This document shows, piece after piece, positions 7,499 to 11,327 of a DNA stretch of 11,327 bases. This DNA is from Pseudomonadota bacterium. GTDB taxonomy: Bacteria; Pseudomonadota; Alphaproteobacteria; Rhizobiales; Hyphomicrobiaceae. The notes beneath the pieces are model-generated. The model worked only from the letters and a program-made list of their open reading frames with translations. It ran no database searches and had not been told where the DNA came from. The position numbers were made by a program, and so were the translations under genes. Location: assembly GCA_023430315.1 (NCBI GenBank), contig JAEZAW010000087.1, positions 1 to 11,327 of the forward strand. Reading direction: 5' to 3'. Position 1 is the stretch's first letter, and every line of letters starts with the position of its first letter.

Positions 7499-7592
7499 GG
7501 TCAACCTCGTCGTCAACAGTCGATTGACAGATTGATGGGGTGCGGGCGAGCATATTGCAATGCGGCAGGCAACGTGAGCTACCGGCGGATCG
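7499..7592. promoter_or_regulatory. Divergent promoter region between kinase and response regulator
   Basis: These 94 bases must carry the start signals of both the kinase (minus) and the regulator (plus), allowing joint control. On the plus strand GGGC at 7544-7547 and TTGCA at 7555-7559 have the GG-N10-GC spacing of a sigma-54 promoter, 33 bases before the regulator start codon. Such matches are frequent by chance in GC-rich DNA, and no sigma-54 activator is encoded in the window. Confidence 0.4.
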
Positions 7593-8246
7593 ATGGCTAA
7601 GAAGGCACAAAGTGCGACCGGTCGCTCAGGAGGCGGCGCAAATGAGGCGCCAGCCGTCCATGTTGTCGATGATGACGCGGACGTGCGCCTTGCCCTCGAC
7701 AGCCTCTTCCGCTCCGTCGGCCTGCCGACCCGGCTCTACGGATCGGCTCAGGAATTCCTCCAATCCGGCCAGACTCAGTCGGCGGGCTGCTTGGTGCTCG
7801 ATATTCGCCTGCCGGGCTTGAGCGGCCTCGACTTCCAGGAGCGGCTTGCAGCGGCGGGCGTGCGCATGCCGGTCATCCTCATGACCGGGCACGGCGACAT
7901 CCCCATGACCGTCCGCGGCATGAAGGCCGGTGCCGTCGATTTCCTCCCCAAACCCTTCCGCGACCAGGACATGCTCGACGCCGTCACCCTAGCGCTCGAG
8001 CGGGATACCGCCTTGAGGGGCGAGCAGGCCGGCCTCGACGAGATCAAGACGCGATACGAGGCGCTTAGCGCCCGCGAGAAGGAGATCATGGGGTACGTCG
8101 CTAAGGGGCTGATGAACAAGCAGATTGCCTACGAGCTTGGGCTCAGCGAGATCACGGTCAAGATCCACCGGGCCAACGCCATGCGGAAAATGGCCGCTAA
8201 GTCCGTGGTAGAATTCGTTAAAATGGCCGAGCGGCTGAAGGGTTAA
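7593..8246 (+). CDS. FixJ-family response regulator (receiver plus LuxR-type HTH)
   Basis: A 217-residue transcription factor activated by phosphorylation. The receiver domain (about 21-138) has acidic residues in VVDDDAD (D26/D27), the phosphoacceptor D70 in LDIRLPG, T98 in LMTGHGD and K120 in LPKPF. The DNA-binding domain (about 156-210) shows the LuxR/FixJ pattern LSAREKEIMGYVAKGLMNKQ followed by the recognition-helix region LSEITVKIHRANAMRKM. The first 20 residues are a Gly/Ser-rich extension. The Shine-Dalgarno is weak (GGCGGA), but no better start exists. It lies divergent from the three-PAS kinase, its evident partner, and upstream of a stand-alone receiver, oxygenase and cupin on the same strand. 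It probably controls that oxygenase locus. The signal and target sites are unknown. Confidence 0.94.
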   Translation: MAKKAQSATGRSGGGANEAPAVHVVDDDADVRLALDSLFRSVGLPTRLYGSAQEFLQSGQTQSAGCLVLDIRLPGLSGLDFQERLAAAGVRMPVILMTGHGDIPMTVRGMKAGAVDFLPKPFRDQDMLDAVTLALERDTALRGEQAGLDEIKTRYEALSAREKEIMGYVAKGLMNKQIAYELGLSEITVKIHRANAMRKMAAKSVVEFVKMAERLKG

Positions 8247-8328
8247 ACAGGCCTACCCGAGCATCACCTGCACAAACCCGAGTATGATGTAACTCAAAGC
8301 GAACCTGGCGCATTTAATGTGACAAGAA

Positions 8329-8345
8329 GGTTCGGCGACCGAGCC
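8329..8345 (+). other. Small stem-loop before the stand-alone receiver gene
   Basis: GGTTCGG and CCGAGCC pair over 7 bases (one G-U) around a CGA loop in the plus-strand transcript. No T-run follows. It begins 82 bases after the FixJ-type gene ends and stops 26 bases before the next start. It could separate the expression levels of the two genes, or be chance. Confidence 0.25.
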
Positions 8346-8371
8346 GAGCCATCGCAGCCAGGAAACGTGTT

Positions 8372-8752
8372 GTGTCTACCTCCGCCCCATTGGTCGCCGT
8401 CGTCGATGACGATCCCGACATCTGCGCCTCGCTCCTGGGGCTGCTGCGATCCTGCGGCTACCGCGTCGAGGTCTTCACATCCGCGGAGGCCTTCCTTGCG
8501 AACGCGGAAGCCTGCAGCGCAGCTTGCGTGGTCAGTGATGTTCAGATGCCGGGTGGCATGAGCGGCTTCGAATTGGCAGGGCGCCTGAGCAAGGCGGATA
8601 GGCGATTGCCGATCATTCTCGTCTCCGCTTTCGCTGACGAGAACGCTCAGGCTGCCGCACGACTTGCAGGCGCAAAGGCACTGCTCAAGAAGCCGTTCGA
8701 CGGATGCGCGCTGATGGATCTGATCGACGAGGCCGTAGCTCCCGTCGAATAG
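8372..8752 (+). CDS. Stand-alone receiver-domain response regulator (CheY-like)
   Basis: A 126-residue protein made only of a receiver domain. VVDDDPD (11-16 region) gives the acidic pocket, D56 in SDVQMPG is the phosphoacceptor, S85 replaces the more usual Thr in LVSAF, and K107 in LKKPF completes the active site, so it should be phosphorylatable. There is no output domain. The start is GTG at 8372, with AGGA 8 bases upstream; no in-frame ATG offers a plausible alternative. It follows the FixJ-type regulator by 125 bases and precedes the Rieske oxygenase by 97. With one kinase and two receivers nearby, it may act as a phosphate sink, a competitor or a relay element for the same kinase. It resembles the FixJ-type receiver less than a recent duplicate would. 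Confidence 0.9.
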   Translation: MSTSAPLVAVVDDDPDICASLLGLLRSCGYRVEVFTSAEAFLANAEACSAACVVSDVQMPGGMSGFELAGRLSKADRRLPIILVSAFADENAQAAARLAGAKALLKKPFDGCALMDLIDEAVAPVE

Positions 8753-8849
8753 ACCGCTGGCCTTCGACGTCCCCACGCCCGTTGTGGGCATTCTTCCGGC
8801 TTGCTACCGTCCGTTCGGAATTCCCTACGAGGCGAACCAGGACGCGCGC

Positions 8850-10010
8850 ATGTCTCTGTCTCCAGCCGTGAGAGAGCTGATCAGCAACGTCAGCGAACCT
8901 TTCGAGCAGGCACGCGCGATGCCGCCGAGCGTCTACACGAGCACCGAATTCCTGGAACGCGAACTCAAGGACGTATTCGCCAAGGAGTGGATCACCGTCG
9001 GTCGAGCGGACGCGCTCAAGAAGCCGGGTGACTACGTAACGTACGAGCTCGCTGGTCAGCCGATCTTCGTCGTTCGCGACAATGACGGCAAGCTGCGCGC
9101 CATGTCGAACGTGTGCCTGCACCGCATGTCGACACTCCTCGAAGGCTCAGGCAACAAGCGTGCGATCGTGTGTCCCTATCACGCCTGGACGTACAACCTC
9201 GATGGCACGCTGAGGGCAGCACCCGCCATGCACCTCAATCGCGAGTTCTGCGCCGAGGACTATCGGCTGCCGCCCGTACGGTGCGAGGAATGGCTCGGCT
9301 GGATCATGGTGACGCTCAATCCCGAGCTTCCTCCCGTTGCCGAGCATCTCGCCGAGGTTCAGGGCCTCATCGACGACTTCGGCATGGAGAGCTACATCGA
9401 GACATTCCGCGAGACGCACATCTGGGACACCAACTGGAAGATCCTCGCGGAGAATTTCATGGAGAGCTACCACCTCCCGATGTGCCACGCGGGCACGATC
9501 GGCGGCCTCTCCAAGCTCGACGAGATGGACTGTCCGCCGGGTCTGCCGACGTTCAACTATCACACCATCCTGAAGGACGGGACGCTGAAGATCGCGCTCG
9601 CGCATCCGAACAATACGCGCATGAAGGGCGACCGCCGCCGCACGACGTTCCTGCTCGCGGTCTATCCGAGCATGCTCGTGACGCTCACGCCCGGCTACTT
9701 CTGGTATCTCTCGCTCCACCCGCACGGCGTCGGCCAGGTGCACATGATCTTCGGCGGCGGCATGTCGCCCGATTTCGTCAATTCACCCGACGCGCAGGCG
9801 AGCTTTGCCCAGCTCAAGACCCTGCTCGACAAGGTCAACGTCGAGGATCGCGGCTGCACGGAGCGCGTTTATCGCGGCGTCTCGGCGGGCGCGGCTCGCG
9901 CAGGTCATCTGAGCCATCTCGAGCGTCCGAACTACGACTTCGCACAGTATCTCGCGGAGAAGACCGGCGGCTTCAGGCGCGCGTTCGACGGCCCCGTCGC
10001 CGCGAAGTGA
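8850..10010 (+). CDS. Rieske non-haem iron oxygenase, alpha subunit
   Basis: A 386-residue catalytic subunit that activates oxygen with electrons from a separate reductase. The Rieske [2Fe-2S] ligands are C89-x-H91 and C108-x2-H111 (CLH and CPYH). The catalytic domain has NWKILAENFMESYHLPMCH, giving mononuclear iron ligands H208 and H213, with D333 in NVEDRGCTERV as the probable third. The residue expected to bridge the two metal centres is E205, whereas most ring-hydroxylating dioxygenases have Asp. Glu there is known from carnitine oxygenase CntA and relatives acting on quaternary amines. The ATG at 8850 has AGGA 7 bases upstream; a GTG at 8784 would add 22 unconserved residues. The cupin gene follows 41 bases later, probably in the same transcript. 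No beta subunit or reductase is in the window. The class is certain; the substrate is not. Confidence 0.95.
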   Translation: MSLSPAVRELISNVSEPFEQARAMPPSVYTSTEFLERELKDVFAKEWITVGRADALKKPGDYVTYELAGQPIFVVRDNDGKLRAMSNVCLHRMSTLLEGSGNKRAIVCPYHAWTYNLDGTLRAAPAMHLNREFCAEDYRLPPVRCEEWLGWIMVTLNPELPPVAEHLAEVQGLIDDFGMESYIETFRETHIWDTNWKILAENFMESYHLPMCHAGTIGGLSKLDEMDCPPGLPTFNYHTILKDGTLKIALAHPNNTRMKGDRRRTTFLLAVYPSMLVTLTPGYFWYLSLHPHGVGQVHMIFGGGMSPDFVNSPDAQASFAQLKTLLDKVNVEDRGCTERVYRGVSAGAARAGHLSHLERPNYDFAQYLAEKTGGFRRAFDGPVAAK

Positions 10011-10051
10011 GTCCCGCCACATAATTCGCGATCAATCCATGGAGCTGGCAC

Positions 10052-10444
10052 ATGTCCATGACGACCATCGACCATGCGAGCCAGCCCCAGGACGAGTGGC
10101 GCCCGGGCGTACTCACGCGCATGGTGGCGTCCGCTGCCAACGGCACGTCGCAGCTTGCCGTATTCGAGCAGTGGTGCGATCCGGGTCTCGGCGCGCCGGC
10201 GCATCTCCATGCCGTCGAGGAAATACTGACCGTTCTCGAAGGCGAGGCAGAGGTATGGCTGGATGACGAGCGGCGCCGGCTTACGGCTGGCCAGTCGGCC
10301 GTCATACCTGCCGGCCGCAAGCACGGCTTTCACAATACGGGCACAGGAGTCTTGCGCGTCCAGGCCATACTCGCCTCCCCAGTGTTCGAGGCAGCCTATG
10401 ACGACAAGCGAGAGACGCCGCGGCGCTGGCTGCCGCAAGGTTAG
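10052..10444 (+). CDS. Small single-domain cupin protein
   Basis: A 130-residue beta-barrel protein with both cupin motifs intact. In motif 1 (G45 to G64) the metal ligands are H51, H53 and E57. In motif 2 (G80 to N95, with PAGRKHGFHN) the fourth ligand is H91. A bound metal is therefore expected, and the protein could be an enzyme (dioxygenase, isomerase or decarboxylase) or a small-molecule binder. GGAG lies 7 bases before the ATG at 10052; a second ATG two codons later is too far from it. Its place directly behind the Rieske oxygenase suggests a linked step in the same pathway, such as handling the oxygenated product. The fold gives no substrate. A hairpin overlaps its stop codon. Confidence 0.88.
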   Translation: MSMTTIDHASQPQDEWRPGVLTRMVASAANGTSQLAVFEQWCDPGLGAPAHLHAVEEILTVLEGEAEVWLDDERRRLTAGQSAVIPAGRKHGFHNTGTGVLRVQAILASPVFEAAYDDKRETPRRWLPQG

Positions 10445-10482
10445 TGACTTCGCCCGATTGGCTGACCAGTTGCCAAGTCACT
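10443..10482 (+). repeat. Perfect 8-bp inverted repeat spanning the cupin stop codon
   Basis: AGTGACTT (10443-10450) and AAGTCACT (10475-10482) are exact reverse complements separated by 24 bases. Within the loop TTGGC and GCCAA are also complementary, so alternative pairings exist. The left arm begins inside the TAG stop codon. No T-run follows, so it is not a standard terminator. It may protect the 3' end of the oxygenase-cupin RNA, act as an attenuator before the transporter gene, or be a protein-binding site. Confidence 0.45.
10459..10474 (+). promoter_or_regulatory. Sigma-54-like -24/-12 element upstream of binding-protein gene (weak)
   Basis: TGGC and TTGC occur with the spacing of a sigma-54 promoter (GG, ten bases, GC), but the remaining consensus bases (AC after TGGC and A/T after TTGC) do not match. 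The elements fall in the loop and arm of an inverted repeat, which could explain them without promoter function. If real, transcription would begin near 10486, ahead of the binding-protein gene. Confidence 0.2.
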
Positions 10483-10567
10483 GACGGTGCTATTCAATAC
10501 GCGACAACGGAGGCCAACGAGCCGTCCGACGCTCTGCTGACAGCGCAATCATCCGGCGTTCCCGATC

Positions 10568-10618
10568 ATGCGCTGTGCAGCAAGAAAACAAAAACTTGAA
10601 CCTGGGAGGATAATCTAG
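10568..10618 (+). other. 16-codon upstream ORF abutting the binding-protein start
   Basis: ATG at 10568 opens a 16-residue frame, basic in its first half (MRCAARKQKLEPGRII), whose TAG ends at 10618, immediately before the ATG of the binding protein. It runs through that gene's Shine-Dalgarno, so its translation would affect initiation of the transporter gene. Its own ribosome-binding site is not convincing, and it may be chance. Confidence 0.25.
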
Positions 10619-11327
10619 ATGTCGCTAAAACGATGCCTAATCGGCAGCGCGGCTGCGCTGTCCGTGGCCCTCGCGGCCGCCCCTGCCGACGCACAGATCT
10701 CCGGAGACGTCGTGAAGATCGGCGTACTCACGGACATGAACAGCATCTACGCCGATATCAACGGCATGGGTGCCGTCGAAGCAGCCCGCATGGCCGTCGA
10801 GGATTTCGGCGGGACCGTGCTCGGCAAGAAGATCGAGCTCGTCTACGCGGACACCCAGAACAAGGCTGACATCGGCGTCACGGTCGGCAGCCGCTGGTTC
10901 GATGTGGACGGCGTGGACATGATCGCCGGCGCATCGTCCTCGGCGGTCAGTCTGGCGATCCAGTCGCTTGTTGCCACCAAGAACAAGGTCTTTCTCGCTT
11001 CCGATCCGGCGTCGTCCGACATCACGGGCAAGCTCTGCAACGCCAACACCATTCATTGGGTGTACGACACCTACGCGCTCGCGAACGGCACCGGAAGCGC
11101 CGTGGTGCAAGCTGGCGGCGATACCTGGTACTTCGTCACCGCCGATTATGCTTTCGGCCACGCGCTCGAACGCGATGTCAGCGCAGTCGTGACGAAGTCG
11201 GGCGGCAAGGTCCTCGGCAGCGTACGTCATCCGATCAATACCTCGGATCTCTCGTCCTTCATTCTGCAGGCGCAAGCCTCGAAGGCGAAGATCGTCGGCT
11301 TTGCCAATGCCGGCGGAGATACGATCA
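10619..11327 (+). CDS. ABC transporter substrate-binding protein, Liv type (runs off right edge)
   Basis: The first 236 residues of a periplasmic binding protein of the branched-chain amino acid (Leu/Ile/Val-type) ABC family. A clear signal peptide is present: K4/R5, a hydrophobic core about 7-21 and a likely cleavage after ADA at residue 25. The mature part begins with VVKIGVLTDMNSIYADINGM and continues through EAARMAVEDFGG and LGKKIELVYADTQNKADIG. Further on it has GASSSAVSLAIQ and TADYAFGHALERD, all in the order expected for the first lobe and start of the second. The Shine-Dalgarno GGGAGGA lies 8 bases before the ATG, the best in the window, fitting high expression. Permease and ATPase genes are expected beyond the edge. 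Family members bind amino acids, amides, urea or aromatic acids. The neighbouring oxygenase and cupin suggest it imports their substrate. Confidence 0.93.
   Translation, partial: MSLKRCLIGSAAALSVALAAAPADAQISGDVVKIGVLTDMNSIYADINGMGAVEAARMAVEDFGGTVLGKKIELVYADTQNKADIGVTVGSRWFDVDGVDMIAGASSSAVSLAIQSLVATKNKVFLASDPASSDITGKLCNANTIHWVYDTYALANGTGSAVVQAGGDTWYFVTADYAFGHALERDVSAVVTKSGGKVLGSVRHPINTSDLSSFILQAQASKAKIVGFANAGGDTI

Noticed and set aside
8771..8795. Possible terminator between the receiver and oxygenase genes
   Set aside because: CCCAC/GTGGG gives only five pairs with a seven-base loop, and the following ATTCTT is a poor T-run.
10619..10696. Lipoprotein signal for the binding protein (Cys6)
   Set aside because: Cys6 lies in the basic n-region before the hydrophobic core, not in a lipobox. 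The ADA cleavage site fits an ordinary secreted protein.
10637..11275. 212-codon minus-strand ORF
   Set aside because: Antisense to the binding protein, which has a signal peptide, family motifs and a strong ribosome-binding site.
1..11327. CRISPR arrays, tRNA or rRNA genes, insertion sequences
   Set aside because: No regularly spaced repeats, no tRNA-like T-loop and acceptor pairing, no transposase reading frame and no long terminal repeats were found by eye.

Overview
The window is GC-rich and densely coding. Most genes start at ATG behind a visible Shine-Dalgarno sequence, and long reverse-strand shadow ORFs are common. The gene families (FixJ/FixL-type signalling, a D-3-hydroxybutyrate dehydrogenase beside an acetoacetate decarboxylase and a patatin-like hydrolase, a Liv-type binding protein beside a Rieske oxygenase) suggest an alphaproteobacterium, most likely of the Hyphomicrobiales (Bradyrhizobium or Rhodopseudomonas type). 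This is inferred from gene content; no rRNA or tRNA is visible to confirm it.

Layout. (1) 1-818, minus strand: the N-terminal 272 codons of a chromate transporter (ChrA) running off the left edge. (2) 819-1399: about 580 bp with no intact gene. It holds an apparent remnant reading frame (934-1143), two short palindromes and a three-codon mini-ORF with a strong Shine-Dalgarno. (3) 1400-5514, plus strand: a four-gene run of NDH-2-like flavoprotein, acetoacetate decarboxylase, patatin-like hydrolase and D-3-hydroxybutyrate dehydrogenase, with gaps of 42-76 bp. A strong RNA hairpin follows the first gene. (4) 5543-7498, minus strand: a soluble three-PAS histidine kinase, convergent with the dehydrogenase and divergent from the next gene. 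(5) 7593-8752, plus strand: a FixJ-type response regulator and a stand-alone receiver protein. (6) 8850 to the right edge, plus strand: a Rieske oxygenase alpha subunit, a small cupin, and the start of a periplasmic Leu/Ile/Val-type ABC binding protein.

How the genes may work together. Region 3 reads as a ketone-body module. The hydrolase may release acyl or hydroxyacyl units, the dehydrogenase oxidises D-3-hydroxybutyrate to acetoacetate with formation of NADH, the decarboxylase turns acetoacetate into acetone and CO2, and the flavoprotein could reoxidise NADH. Regions 4-6 read as a signal-controlled uptake-and-oxidation locus: a cytoplasmic kinase with two receiver proteins, next to an oxygenase, a cupin and a transporter binding protein. 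Its substrate cannot be read from the sequence. The oxygenase carries a glutamate at the position that links the two metal centres, as in carnitine and glycine-betaine oxygenases, which makes a quaternary-ammonium or other non-aromatic substrate worth considering. No reductase or transporter permease lies in the window; these are expected further right.
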